From Taenia hydatigena (taxonomy: Eukaryota; Platyhelminthes; Cestoda; Cyclophyllidea; Taeniidae): DNA of 64,000 nucleotides. Both the position numbers and the translations under genes were made by a program. The notes below the pieces were generated by a model. That model was not told the DNA's origin and made no database searches. It saw only the letters and a list, made by a program, of their open reading frames with translations. The DNA is taken from the NCBI GenBank assembly GCA_036345935.2, contig JADWOT020000003.1, forward strand, positions 19,424,509 through 19,488,508, given 5' to 3'. Shown here piece after piece: positions 12,996 through 26,521 of this stretch. How positions within the stretch are numbered: the stretch's first letter is position 1; every line of letters starts with the position of its first letter.

Positions 12996-15383
12996 TCAAT
13001 CCAATCGCATCCCCGCAACCCGTTCAGTCAATCGATTGGCGTAGCTCCTTCCATTCCTTGTTCGTTCATTGCTGGTTTGAAAGTGTTTTGTTGACCTCCT
13101 CTGCCCATTGTTCCACACTGATGTAGCCGCGTTACTCCCGTCTCGCCTCAACACCACCTCGTCCCCTCGTCCATGGACATCACTCTTCGCTTGCAACCTC
13201 TCCTCCTTCGCCAAAAAGTAAGGCGGTGGATCTCTCACCTCTACCTTGGGTGCAGTGAAATTCAACTTCGCCTTCGACACGAATCCCATCACAGTGGAAA
13301 ACACCGACACCACGTTCTTCAGTCTCACCACATCATCAGCATCGTTGGCAGTGCGCAGGAATGCATTCACCACCCACAGTCGCAAGGCAACACCGGACGG
13401 AGCACTCTCACACCTCAAATGAGCAGCCATGCCAACCAGCAAGGCCAGTGAGGGAAACATCTCATAGTTTGGAGGAAAACGATTGTAGACGGCAGATGAG
13501 AAATCCGGTACTCCATCGCCCTCCCCCAGCGCAGTAAGGAGTCGACTTAGCGACACATAGTGGTCATACATCACCATCAACTCCAACGCACCGTGCATTA
13601 ACTCCTTCTCCACTGCTGGACTTACTGATGCACCGCTCTCCTCCATTCTCCTCACCACTAACGCCTTCAAGCCATCATAGTGCTCCGCCACAGCCGCCGA
13701 CTCACCACACTTCACATTGTAATGCGTTACCACCGCCAATACCAACACTGACAATATCAACGGACACTCTGCAATGTCACAGTCTCGGTGATCCATCTTT
13801 TGCTGGTGCCACAGTACGCACGACAGCGACAATGCAATGCTCCAATCGGGCACCTCTGACGTGTGATCCAATCCGATGAAAGCGTAAATAAAGTCATCCG
13901 CCGAGCAACCGCGTGGAAAATGCATAGGTCTCACCTCCATCATGTACGTCTTGAAACTAAAGTGCCCCTCATAACATGTCTCCCTCGCATGGGGACGTAG
14001 GCCCACCAGTTTAGAGGTAAGACCATTCGCTTCCTCCACTCCCATTATCAGACAGTAGTGCACATAGCGTAGGATTCTGCTCGGCCCATAAATACACGGC
14101 ATTTCAATCAGATAATAATTGCTGTAGCTTAAAAGGCCACCAAACTTACTGTAAAGTGGTACAATGAATAACTTCTGCAGCATATGGAAACGATACAAAT
14201 GAACTAGCGCAGTAGGCCAGCGATAAAGAAAGTCAACTGGACGATCCACCAACCCAGCACCTTTTAACAGTCTAGCCGCCGTCTCGAAGAAGAACATGGG
14301 TGAAGAAGGCCTCTGGCGTCGCTGCTCCTTCTCTTCCGCAATCCTCCTTCTCGGCGCTTTCACTGGCGCAATCCCTTCGTCCAAACTAAGCAACGCGAGT
14401 ACTTGTGAGGCCTCCACGAAGTCTGGACAAAACGTTTCCAAATACAGCATTATGTTGTTTGAAATATAATCCATGCAATTCGGATCCGTGATCGACTCCA
14501 TTACCGCCTGTAGGACGTGAATGGGATTGGTTTCCGCAACCCAGTCTATCACTGCTCTTAGTTTTGCTGAATTATACGATTCTGATCCCGACAGCTCAAA
14601 TTTTATCGCAGCCGGCAGTGTGAAAAGCAAGTCCGTATTCATTAGCAATGCAATCAGAGGCCGTGATGCTGCAGGCACGCTTCCCAGTGCAGACATTTCG
14701 GGATGGTACACTTTCAACTTAAGGACGGACTCTCCATTCTCCTTGTCCACATGGTAAAAATCTGTTGTAAGATCGACAAGTTTCACCTCATTTATGACAA
14801 GTGACCTAAGCTCCTCGGGTAAAATGGTAGGACGTGATACAAGGTAGTACTGCGATGACATGCTTGCAATTGGACAGCCAAGACAATAAGCAATTCCAAG
14901 ACATAGGGGCATGGAATTATAACATGATTGCACACAATACAAGCCCAGATCCTGAAAGCAGCTTGTCACAAATTGACGTGCACAAGGGAAGAAGTCACTG
15001 AACATGTGGTACTTTACAGCTGCAACGTCGAAATCAGCTTCCTTGTAATTCTTCTTACTTTTCAGACAAAAATGTGCATGATATTTCAGATCTACAGTCT
15101 AAACACCAATGTACAAACCAAAACTTACACTTCTGACCGATATTCCACCAACAATAGGAATTGGCCTTAGACCACACTTGAGGATATCTTGTAGAGCATC
15201 TTCAAATAAGGCCTTCGCATGAAGTAGATCCACACCATATGCACCAAACTCATCAACATTCATTGCTTTCTTCACCCTGTTGTTTAACAACTCGATAGGG
15301 TTGAAAACAAAGTACAGAGAAGGTGGTGGCTCAAAAACGTACGCATCACTACCACGAACAAGACCAAGCAAACCCGCAACCAT
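12996..15383 (-). CDS. Asteroid (ASTE1)-like protein, XPG/FEN1 fold without catalytic acids
   Basis: Two exons are inferred. Exon 1 (15383 to 15129) ends at a GTAAGT donor. Exon 2 runs from 15011 to the stop at 12996. An alternative pair, donor after 15131 and acceptor before 15019, also keeps frame. The product is about 756 residues. The start Met at 15383 gives an N-terminus of the M-x-x-G-L type usual in XPG-family nucleases. A hydrophobic strand (residues ~25-30) and a second conserved block (end of exon 1) then align with the asteroid N-domain. Early in exon 2 a block reading GLYCVQSCYNSMPLCLG followed by GCPIASMSSQYYL aligns with the XPG-I region of ASTE1. The Asp, Glu and Asp-x-Asp residues that bind metal in active members are replaced by N, S, M and Q here. 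The rest resembles the long helical asteroid/FAM120 C-terminal half. It is the only gene between the inverted arms. I infer a non-catalytic, scaffold-like protein. An orphan divergent paralogue is also possible. Confidence 0.75.
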
Positions 15384-18300
15384 CACTAAAATCAACTGCC
15401 CGGCTGGCGAACTATATAAACATTCTGGTAAAATCAAACAAACATGTGTCTAGATAAACATGGGTAAGCTGTGTTTTTACTAGCAAGTTAATTGTTTTGT
15501 TTCGCTTATAAAACAGTCTTAGCAACTTCCTCATAGGGTCCGTGCTAAGAACATCTCTGTTGAAGGATAGGCATCATGCGTCTATTTATAAACGAACGGC
15601 ACGAGCGATGGCGTCATCAGTCAAGGCGGGTAGACGTACGTGACCAAATTTTCGAAGTAATTCCATGAAGTCTACCTGTCATTGTGGTCATGTGCCGCCG
15701 TAGCATCATCCTCTTTCTGTCCATTTTCCTCCACGACCGCTCTTAAATAAGATTGATTTTCTTGCGACATCTTTCTTACGTCTGATAAAGTGGTTGGGGC
15801 AGGAGAGATAAAGGACTGGAGGGAGGGCGTTACTCAACTTTGGTGCAGTCGACCTGTTTGTCAAGTAGAGGGTTAGAGCATTGTTGCTTTCTCTCGTCGA
15901 GGAGGTGCTTTTGGCTTCAACGTCCCGCGAAAGTCAAAGGCAAATCCGCTCTCGGTTACTGCAGTTTGTGTTAAAAGTCTTATTGCCTCTGAAAAGCTTT
16001 GCGCATAGTGTTTTTTCCTTAACTAATAAATAGGGCCATCCAAAACACGGACTTGGCTTCAATGGTTGATTCATGAGTGAACACACGTAGTACTTTGTTT
16101 GTTTGAACTACCGGTTTCGGTCAGGGTCACAGGGGTGGCCGTATTGCCCAAGCTGCGTAGGCTGGCCTCCGGGCCATACCAGCAGCTTATTTCCCTCTGT
16201 CCGTTGAATATATGTATTCTACTCTAGCATTTTGCCTTCTTTTGCCTTCGAGGGAGCCTCGGGACGCTACAACATAAGCTTCGAAACAACTGAGATGCTC
16301 AGTGCAGCGATATGGATGCTATTGCAGCAGCTAATCATAAAGTCATTCGACACGACGTTTAATTCATAGTAGTTATGCTACCATCACGCCATTCCAAAAG
16401 GAATTCTACAAATCACACAAGAGAGGAGAGAAAATTGGACACTCTTCTTCCACCACTGCAAAAGGCAAGACCTCCCTCCACTAAATGCATTTCCAAGGAA
16501 GATATTAGTTTGGGTCAAGATTAATGCGCTAGAGGTTGACACTATCCCACCTCACTTCTACACCCTAGACTCCGTGCCGTAATTCTCAACTGGCAATTGT
16601 CAGACGTAAGCACTCAAAAACCGTATGACTGCATGTTGGATGGAAGAGGCGGAGTGAGTGGAGTATGAAGTCGGCGTAGCGGTGAAGGTAGCTTGATGCA
16701 CGCTGAACTGCTTTCTTATCGAGACCAGAACTCTTCGAAAAATGCAGCCATCCTAACGAGCTTCTGTTGTGCTGTCACAGAACTGACGATTACGCATTTT
16801 AATAGTGGTTACCCCGACGAATGACTTTCCTTTCATTCGTACTTCCTCTTCACGAACCATCAAAGAGAGTCACCTGGGCACTTGATGAGAGTGGTGCAAG
16901 CTTGATCAGAAGGCAGGGGAAAGTAAAGTGGCAAAGTATCGCACCTGCGATTGGTAGGAAGGCAGCAGTTCTTATCTCACGTCCCCTTTGCTGAAAGCTC
17001 ACTCTGTCAAACTTCACTTTACGGATCGCTGTGCACAACTGCATTGACTTCAAAATATACAATGAATTTTGCGACTTACGAGGGAGAAGGGAGGCGATGG
17101 ATCTGTGGTAACTACAAGGTCATCTCAATCCTCCTCCCATCTAGGCTAAACACAGGGGTGCCTATTCATGGCTACCCTAATGCTGAACCCATTTTCACAC
17201 TCGTCCGTGTAAGGGAAACGATCTTCGGGTGGCAGAAATGCAAATGACTGAAGGAATGATCACAATACATTGTGGCATTTCATGGTCCTGGGAGCATACT
17301 GGGGCCAGTGCTGCCAAACTCATTTTCCACAATCTTGCTCTCCTGAAGGCAAATCAGCTAGGACAGACTAATTGCCTCGTGTTTATGCATTACCACAGTC
17401 TGCATAAGTAAAATACTCATTCAATGCAGAACAATAACCTCTAACGCTCGCACAATTGCTTGACAATTGGAGAGATTGTCTCAAGGGGACACTCATGGCT
17501 CACACACTCCCAACATTGGCATGTGAAGGCCAAATAAACACTGACAGCAGAGACGAGTGATGCAACAATGAAGACGACTGAAACCACATCGTTGAAGCAG
17601 TTTGTGATGCCAATCGTCGGTGCTGTTAACAATGAGCAGGAAAGAAACACAGTGGGTGTGATAACAACCTAGTGCTCCCCACGAATGCACCATTTGAAGG
17701 TGTGCTGATTCACCTTTGTGCACTTGAAGTCCACTCAGTTAATTGGTGCGCGAAGTAGATGACAAAGTGATCCGGGCAGGTTTGAGTGCCTGCTGCAAGT
17801 CCAGTGTAACAATGTCAGCAGCACAATTTGTTAGACAAATCACCTCCAGACCCCACCACGGATAGTCGCCTCCAGATTTTGGACTCTCGATATCAAATTG
17901 ACAAACCGCATTGCCAAATCGACAGGCACCGAGGCAGCAGCAGTGGTGGTTATGGTGGCGGTAATGGTCGTGGTGCATGCATCAGTTGCAGCGTCCTCGT
18001 ATTCAGGCACTGCAAATACCATCATCACTCCGATGTCAGCCTTGATTGCCCACTCACCAATTTCGTCTTGGATCCACACCGCCTAGTGTGCGAAGGCAGT
18101 TGGCATTGGAATGGGTAATTTGGTAGAGCAGATGCACAGTGAGAGAGACGCCACCAATGACGTGAAGGTTGATCGCCTCCATGCAAGAGAAGTTGTCTGC
18201 GCCAGCTCTGAGTGAGATGCTGCCACAGCTCAAGGAGGCTGACGTGTTTGGGAGATCGTCAACGATCTCAGGTTGACAGGTGTGGCGATGGTTTTGCAGC

Positions 18301-18608
18301 AATATACCGACCCACCGAACCACCGACCCACCGACCCACCGACCGACCGACCAACCGACCGACCGACCGACCAACCGACCGACCGACTGACTGACTGACT
18401 GACTGGTATGAATGCATTAGAGTTTGTTCCACAAAAGTCACTGCAGTTACACTCAATCGGTTTGTAAATTCAAGCTTTACTAAGCAAAAAATAACCATTT
18501 TGTGTTTCCCGATCCTCATTTACATTTCGGCACCCTCAGTGAGCTCGCAATTGACGGACGTTGATGGCGAAATTGCATGTGGTCATCGGCAATGGGATAG
18601 CATTGATG
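15384..18608. other. Upstream of the ASTE1-like gene to the right arm, no gene seen
   Basis: More than 3 kb with no convincing exon. Close to the gene there is an acceptor-like TTTATCTAG on the minus strand at about 15447-15455 that could join a non-coding upstream exon to the first coding exon. The promoter of the ASTE1-like gene must lie here, but no motif stands out. The stretch ends in a CCGA-rich simple repeat and then enters the right arm. Confidence 0.4.
18307..18405. repeat. CCGA/CTGA tetranucleotide microsatellite
   Basis: About 100 bases of CCGA units with interspersed CCCA, CCAA and, at the 3' end, CTGA variants. It lies 200 bases from the inner visible edge of the right arm and is not present at that position in the left arm. 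Confidence 0.9.
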
Positions 18609-21600
18609 GTATTCCGTTGGTGAATCTTAAAGCTAAAAGAGAGAGGCAACTAAAAGAAGGAAATAATCCACAACAAGGCGTCGACATTTGTGCGCAAATC
18701 ACATCTCGCGCGCTACGTGGATCTCAGCACACGGAGAGAATTAACATTTACCACCGACTTTCTCACCACTTGCGAGCCGCATGTTAGGCATTCTAATGCC
18801 ACTTTTCGTGGTAGAAGCCGGTCAGCGTATCCAACGCCAACATTTTCTGTAAAATAACGAAGTCAAACTTTGTCGCCTCCAAGTCCACCCGTATTGCCTA
18901 AGAGGAGTCTGTGCTTCCAGCACACACGAACGCCTAGTTTCCCGAAGAGTGACTGACCAACCTTGTGTACTTTCCCACCTCAGGTTAATAGCTTACGATA
19001 AGCTGCAAAGGCAATCAGTATTGAGGAAGAAGTTAAAAGTTGGTTTCCTACCCAACAGTCGTCCCCTGACTTCACTTCCAAATTGGGTGCACCCATGAAG
19101 GCTTGAAAAACACCTCTTGCCAATGCCATCCTTACGGGACTGCAATGTAGACAGGAGGAGGAGGGTGGGACAAATTTATGATGCAGAAGACGTTATGATA
19201 ATGCGCTAAAAGGGAGAAAATAAGCCACCGAGGTTTGAGGGAGGCACGACAACCCCACGCGTTTCTTCGGCCTGCTGTTTTGGAGGCAAGAAGCACTCAC
19301 CAAATGACACACTGAGAAGGCTGCAGCAGTAAAGGCCCGCAACACCCACGCAGGCAATTGCATCGAATGTGTTCTAGCCTGTCACAAACGTGTATCGAAA
19401 AGAACCAAGTGCTAACAATGCCTTCGCCAATTGTAGAGAGGGAGACCATTCTAGTGCCAATGACGCGAAAAAGCGCTCTTGCGGAGCAGCACCTCGAACC
19501 GCCACAACTCAGAACACCACAACAGCGAGTTAACCAAACACAATTCTAACTAACACTGATTACTTGGAGGCGATGGACTGTATCGCCAAGACTAATCGCT
19601 AGTGATAGGCGCTGCCCGCCTCGATGAATGGATTTGCGCCTTGCGAGAAGCCATTAGCACTAACCAGTCTCTTTAGTTTTATTAGCACTGCAATCGGGTA
19701 ATTACTGCTTCAACGCTACCGACTTGATGAAGAAGTGGAGAGGGTGCAATCACCTTTGTCTGAGAGCCTACCTTACAGCTCTCAACTACAACGTTGTGTT
19801 CCCAACAACACTTCGTAGCACCATTTAGCAAGCGTTGAGTGAAAGCACTTTACGCGTCTATTGCGTCAGTCTCGGGCTCAAAATTCGAAGCGCCACCTCT
19901 ACGTGGTGATGATGATGATGATTGGCAGGTTCAGTGTGATGTTGGGGCGACTATTACTTTTCTCGCGGTAATTGCTCACTATTATTGGTAGAGAAGTTGG
20001 CTCGACTTCTTAGGCCACGAGTTGGCGCACGATTGATTGTGTCTTGTGACTGATGCAGGATAAGTTGAGAATGATGTGAATGACGTGAGCAGTGAGTGCT
20101 GCGGAGCTATGCTGGGCGGAGATTGGTCCTACCACTTGTAAATCCCGATGCAGTCAGTGTGTCACTAGGTGAATTGTGATGCAGCGATTTCGTTAACCGT
20201 AATCGCAGACCTACCTTCACAATATTTGCTGCTCGAACTTCCCACTGGCACCTCATTTATCCGCCAATGGGTAGCCACAAATCACTTCGGAGTGCCACAC
20301 CTATCTCATGGGCAGCCCACTGATTAGTTTACTAACTGACTAACTAACTACAGGAACGAATTATTTACTGAATTCCCTACAAACGTCACTGCGGTTATCC
20401 TTCAAGTCGTCTACGTCAACCACACGAATGGTAAAAGTCGCCTTCTGAAGGGCGTTGATGGCACAAATGCAGGTAGTCATCGGCACTGCGATAACTCACA
20501 TGCCTTAGTGAGAACATGCAACAATGACGGCGTATCGTGATAGCGACGACTTCTTCACCTGTATTTTGGATCCCACAAATGAGTCCACGCGAGATGAAGT
20601 GGATCAAGTGCTAACCGAAACCGGAATTCGCTCCACTGACGAAGCTCAGTGGACATTAAGTTGGACCAGCAATTCACCTTACACAACCAGAAGTTCAATC
20701 ATGTATATTTTCACAGTAAAGTTAAGTCCGCATCTTGCACTACACAAGTAAATCGAGGGAAAGCACATTTGACGTGATTTGTTGCTAAGGTGGTGGGCTA
20801 CAGCAGGAAACCTCTTTATCGCACCTTTCGAGAATTGACCTTTTAGCGTTGACGACGCTAACAATGAGGATCGGCCTCGAGACTGGCGCTTTCGTTCGAT
20901 TTCTCTTGTAAGACAACATCAGCCAACGGTGGACTTTAAGCATGCTAATAATCGCTGTGATGCCAGTGTCAAATGAAGACGACAAGTGTGCTGCGCCTTC
21001 AGCGATCAGGAAACAGTCAGGCAGGCGCTCACTGTGCCTCAACCTCACTCATAGCGGTTGGGGACCGAAAGAGATAGTGTCTTGAGCCTGCCGGCAGCAG
21101 AGGATGAAGTGAAAGACGGAAAGGACGACTGTACACAAATGACTAGTGTGGGTAGCGGAAGCCGATGCAGTACAGTTGAATTTGGCTGCAATTTAGTTCT
21201 TCACCTTTGGCACGTGAAGTGATTGGTTGCATTGTGTCGTCTTGTAACAATTATTTGTTTCTATTTAGGGTCGGATTGTGTATGATTTTCTGCTTCTGTC
21301 GCAGTTTGAAAGCCGTGCATCATAGTCAATGGTAGTAAGGAGGATTACTTCCAAAACACTTTGATGGAGCTGAGGACACGTTTTGGCTAGCTAGTGGCTA
21401 CTGCGGTCTCAATTGCGGTTTCCTGTTAACGGTCGCACTGTTTATCCCACCGGCATAGCCACCGCTTTGCAGTACCTCTGTGCGTCAGAGAGCACGTCTC
21501 TTGGTGATGGTTTACTATGCTGCCTTTAAAGAAAGGACTGAGCGAAGTGCACTGATGGAAATGACGAGTGAATGGACAACAAACTCCACTGCTATCAAGC

Positions 21601-24600
21601 CTTGAAAACACGGAAGTAGTGCAAGTTACAGAAGATAGCTGAGGACTAGAAGCCCCTATGTAAGAGGCTGTAGAAATAATGTGTACTTTTGGAAGCACCG
21701 TTGGTCTTGCGCATAGCGTGAATTCACCCACTTCCCCTTTCAATGTGGACTTCAATCTGTGTGCAATGGTGAGATTTTTCCTAAATTGTCTGTGCTTCGC
21801 CACCACACTCAGCCAAATCTAAAGCTCTAGCAATTGAATGCAAACGATACTGGGTGCTGGAAGGGATCAGGCTGCGTACACATTAGCACGTATGAAGACC
21901 GCTGCCTCAGGGAGATGTTCCTGCAAGCAGTAATCTGCAAATGAAATGCAGTTTGCAAGGAACATCGTGCAATGCAGTTTGCGAAGCACAAACCACCTTC
22001 ACTGTTCCAGTGTGGAGGGAACCTTGTGTCTGCTAAAATGGATTTGCAAAGCATGATTTTTACTTATTTCTATTTAGTAGTATCTCCCACTTTAGATTTG
22101 TGCAGCATTATGGTTGGTTGGGCGTGGTGAGACAAAACGTGACTTAGGTCCTTCAAAATGCTATTTTCTTCATTCCTATGTTATCATCATCGAAAGGGAA
22201 CATTTCCTGCCTCCATATAAAAGGTACACTTTGAGTCAGCGTCGAAGATAAAAGGCACTCCAAGTGACGTGCAGTGTTGGTAAGTGGAAAGGCGCTTTGT
22301 TGACGCGCAATTGCAGAATGAGTAGAGAGTGCAGTCAACGTGGATGAGACACACAAATCACTGTCGTTTTCGCGGTGTTGCATGGTTTGGTTGAAGTCGT
22401 GTTCGAGCAGGTGCGAGGTGCGCAACCCTATACGTGCGACATGCCACTCAGTGGACGTGACGTGGAGGCAGAAAGGAGGTGGTGGCAGTATTTTCCCATG
22501 CTTAGACCACAGCCGTGTTTGATAATGTGCGTGCCCCACATGTCGCATCCCACTTATGGTGAGCACTTGCTTTGGCAGTTTCGTAATGATTTGTGCAGAG
22601 GATCGGATCCAATCGGATCGGATCGGATTGCCGTGTCTCTACATTTGAACATTTCCGCCATATATTAATTTGGTGACGGAAAGGGCGTTTGTGTACTACC
22701 CACACATCCAAACGCCCTAATGCACCCATTGCCTGACAATAGTGTGTCTTTACCATGGGTCGACGTCTTGTGCTGTGCTACATTTCTCTTCCACCATCTA
22801 CGTTATTGAGCACAAAGTGACGTGCGAGGATGCGTTGCTACTGCTACTTGTGCTACCTAATTTTCTCATTGCTGGTAGCATTAATTGCATGGCTGATGTG
22901 CACGTTTGAGATGGTAGTCGTATTGCCTGCATTGGAGGTGGGAGCTTTGTTTGGGATTGACGCCGAGGGAATTGTCTAAATACCAGGTGCTACCCGAGAG
23001 TGAGGTGGTATGGAGGACGCGAGCTCGGAAATTGCCTTGTCGCCGCGAGTACGCCACCGTACGTTGGTGTGGTGGCGGTGGTAAAGGCGGTGGTGCTAAT
23101 GGTGGTGGTGATGGTGGTGGTGGTGACCACAAGGCATTCCTCAGGGAGTGGTGTGCGTACTACGGTCCACTTACTGCTCAAATCGCCATGCGGCTCATCT
23201 CCCTCGTGGCACCGTGAAGTGAGGGATGAGGAGGGAAGGGAGGAGGGGCGGAGAGTGGGAGGGAGAGGGGAGGAGGAGTGGGGTCGGGGTGTGATTGGAC
23301 TTCGCCGCTGATATTGCGCATCCACGTGTGCATTCGTGCCTGCATTTTTGTATCTATCTTTTGAATACAATTGCTCAGAAGGGAATTGCTCCAAAAGCAT
23401 GGACAATTAATTTGCGCAAAGTGCACACCTCTGCATGCAACGAGGTACAACTAGACTACTGTCACTTGGCCACGATTTAACTAATCTCTCCCTCCATGCA
23501 ATCCGAAGTGAGGCATTCTTTGTTTGCATCGGTGCGGGGACTCAATGCGTTCGTTCAATCGGAGCTGCTCATCATGCTATCGTGTACAGTGACTCAGCTG
23601 TCGGTTGCGGTGTGGTGATGGGAGAATTGGATTCGCAGCCGTTGTTCTTTCGCTTGATGGGTGGGTGAGTAAGTGGGTGGGTGGGTGGGTGGCCTGACCT
23701 CGGAGTCGGGCCACTGTCCTCAAGGCCATCTGTCCGTCGGCAGTGCATAATGTGTTTGAGTAATGTGCTCTCCTTCAACTTGGCGTGAGCGTGGGAGGCT
23801 GCATTGGTGGCAGTGGAAAGCGAATTGCACCTGAAGGCACGTGTCTCCTGCTTACCACTACTACTGACGGGTGGTACACCTTGGTGAGGTCGAAGAAGTA
23901 CATGCACTGTGAACAGGGGAATCGGTGAGACTCCCAACGGAGGACGTTGAAGTGACGTCCACCTATGAAATGCGACGTAGTGGTGCGGTGTGGTGTGGTG
24001 TGCAGAAAGCTCATGACAAGTGAAGTGGTGCTAAGCGTGGCTTCTCTGCAAACGTTCTTTACAGAGTTGTTCTCCTCACCTGACATGAAGGCGTCAGTGA
24101 AGTGAATCGTCACTTGAGAGCTCCACCGTCATGCCCGTTGTTCCTCAGTCCTACTGCTCGCCAGCAATGCAATCGAACGTAGATGATTGTTGATTCTTAC
24201 TAACTATTGTTTCAGCATTCAGTGCTCATTGAAGAATGAATGGGAGATCAAGATCTCAGAATGCTGGAGTTGCTGAAATTCTTTTGTGGGCAGCAGCAAA
24301 TGATCAGCTATTTGTGAGCAACAGGTGAGAATTGTCGTTGAGGTGGAACGCATCTCACGGCCATCATTCGCTTGCTTCGATATTGCGGAGGCGATTCGCT
24401 GACTCTCATGCGTAGGAGAGTGTGTTGCTCAGCGTCTGGGTAAACGTGTGTGTAGCAGGGCTTTCCTTTTGCTGTTGACAAAATGTGGTAGTTGTGAGTT
24501 AGTTCCTGTGTGCTGTGCATTTCGAAACCTCAAATAGTAGCACTCAACGGTTGGGGCATTCTGTTTGAACTTCATCACTGCTTCCATCGTTCCGGTGTGC

Positions 24601-25239
24601 ATAGCACTGGAACGAGGGCCGACGGATGGACTTGGAGTAAGTTCTACTACTGTACACGTAGCAACAGGCTTCGAGCAGCTCCTCTTTGCACTCGTAGCAC
24701 ACCAAAGTGCCTTCTTGCACAAATGCGAAGGTGGTGGAGACGCCAATAGTATATTAGTCAAACACGTCGACACCCCAAACGAGGTTGGTGGTGCCAATAT
24801 GTCGCAGCATAATATTAATACAATTCTGCAAGCTGCATCACCTTGCTAAACAATGTGCACGATGTCATGCTTCTTAGTCTGTCAAGTGGCTCAGCTCCAA
24901 ATTGGGTGCTCAGGAAACGCCCAACCACTACTGCCAGCATTGCTAGTTGTTGCAGTTCGTAGCAAAGTTGTGTACGCCACAATAGTCCCGCTTTCTAATC
25001 ACAAAACACTGAATAACCCATTATCCTTACCATTGTTGCTGTCATTTTTAGTCAATCCTGCCACCAGTCTCCTCCTCCTCCTCCACCACCACCACCCTCT
25101 CCTCACTCCTCACTCCCCACTCCTCTACACACGACGTTTATAAATACGTTTATCCCTCAAGCTAATTCATTGTTCCTCCTCACCTGCTCACCTCCACCTC
25201 TGCCTCCCTCCACCATTGCATGTATTTGTGTGGTGTGCG

Positions 25240-25262
25240 GTGTGTGTGTGTGTGTGTGTGTG
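25240..25262. repeat. GT dinucleotide run, right arm
   Basis: Reverse complement partner of the CA run at 1242-1264. Confidence 0.9.
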
Positions 25263-25348
25263 ATTTTTGCGTCCCAACTTGTCTCCCTTGTTTAACACTT
25301 TGACAACATTGTTACATGTCTGGTGTTGCATTGTTGGGGCTCTGCTCC

Positions 25349-25381
25349 CCTCCTCCTCCTCCTCCTCCTCCTCCTCCTCCT
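25349..25381. repeat. TCC trinucleotide run, right arm
   Basis: About eleven TCC units, the reverse complement of the shorter GGA run at 1139-1157 in the left arm. Confidence 0.9.
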
Positions 25382-26521
25382 GCTCCCTCGCCTTCCTCTT
25401 CACATAAGTGCACACACACTCACGCATACACACAGACAAGTGGTCGGAAAGCCAGGATGAGGTGAGTGAAAAGGAGGAGTAAGAAAAGGAGGCGCCTGAA
25501 TAAGTGGACCTTCCTACCCCAACTTTGCTGATATAAATGCGATGTGAGTCACGTGGTGCCTCGGCAATTCCGCAAACGGGAAGTTGCGGAGGTGTGATCT
25601 CGCCAAGTCCCACGCCATGCATCCTCTAACACTTTCACAAAAGCATGTAACTTTCAACCAATTGAATACGAAATCTCACCTCTCCAAAATCTGTGAAGAG
25701 GGCACAAGGAAGGCCATCACTGCACTCTTGTTGTTGCTCATGTGGTTTGGGCAAGACTTGTTTTGTAATGAGTTGATTGTTTGCTTCACTCTCGGTTTTG
25801 TTAAGGAACACCTTACAGCCTTCGCCTTCATGCCGCCTCCACGCGATCCGGCCTCTCAATCGACACAACCTCCACTTCTCCACCATGTGAATGGATGCGT
25901 GTGGATGTGGTTGAGCAGTGATGAAGGGAGAACAAAGTGAGAAGGGAAGACAGACACCAAGTCCTACCTCTGGAGTACTGCTACAACACGTCCATTGTTA
26001 CATGACTCTACCGTGGGACCTGTGTTACTGTAACCAGCTATAGAACACTCGTGCCACGACCTGCACATTCCTCCCTGCTACAATGCATCTCCCCTCAGCG
26101 TGTAACTGCAACAGCAGTAGAATCGCCACGAGGTATCAGTGATGTCGGCATCAAGTACTTCTCCAGATGAGTGCAAATGCGGGAAGTCTAGCAACGCTAC
26201 GTTTTATTGGCAAACATCACTATGTTTTGCTGTAGTCAGGTTGGTAACAGCCGAACAATGACACGTCTGCTGCGTTTTAATACGAATGGGAGCATATTAA
26301 CAATGCTATTACCGAATGTCTATTGGTTGGATTGCATGACAAATTGCACAAATATATCAGTACATCTTTTCGGGAAGCGCACACTTGAGCTATGTGTTAT
26401 TGGTAGCAAATGGAGCCTACCTGCTCTCGTGTTCTCATGGTGATTGGCATTAGTGTTACCCATCGTTGATATGAAATGGGTGATAGTGAGTGGGTTGGAA
26501 AGCCTGTTGGTTGGAGATCGG

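Larger units (their letters stand above)
18609..26521 (-). repeat. Right arm of the ~7.9 kb inverted repeat
   Basis: This is the reverse complement of 1-7885, 28 nt longer overall. Three indels account for the difference: 18 nt more in a TCC run at 25350-25381, 14 nt more near 19103-19120, and 4 nt less in a GGGT run near 23672. The inner end (18609) is where the left copy runs into the assembly gap, so the true inner boundary is unknown. The outer end is unknown because the left copy is cut by the window edge. No gene is recognisable inside. The arms face each other across about 10.7 kb that holds the ASTE1-like gene. Confidence 0.97.

Noticed and set aside
18054..18519. Frames with Asp-Arg-Pro-Thr or Ser-Val-Gly-Arg repeats
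   Set aside because: Translation of the CCGA microsatellite, not a repeat protein.
1..26521. Arms as terminal inverted repeats of a Maverick/Polinton-type or other coding transposon
   Set aside because: No integrase, transposase, polymerase or capsid-like frame is visible in the arms or spacer, and no target-site duplication can be assessed because the outer end is outside the window.
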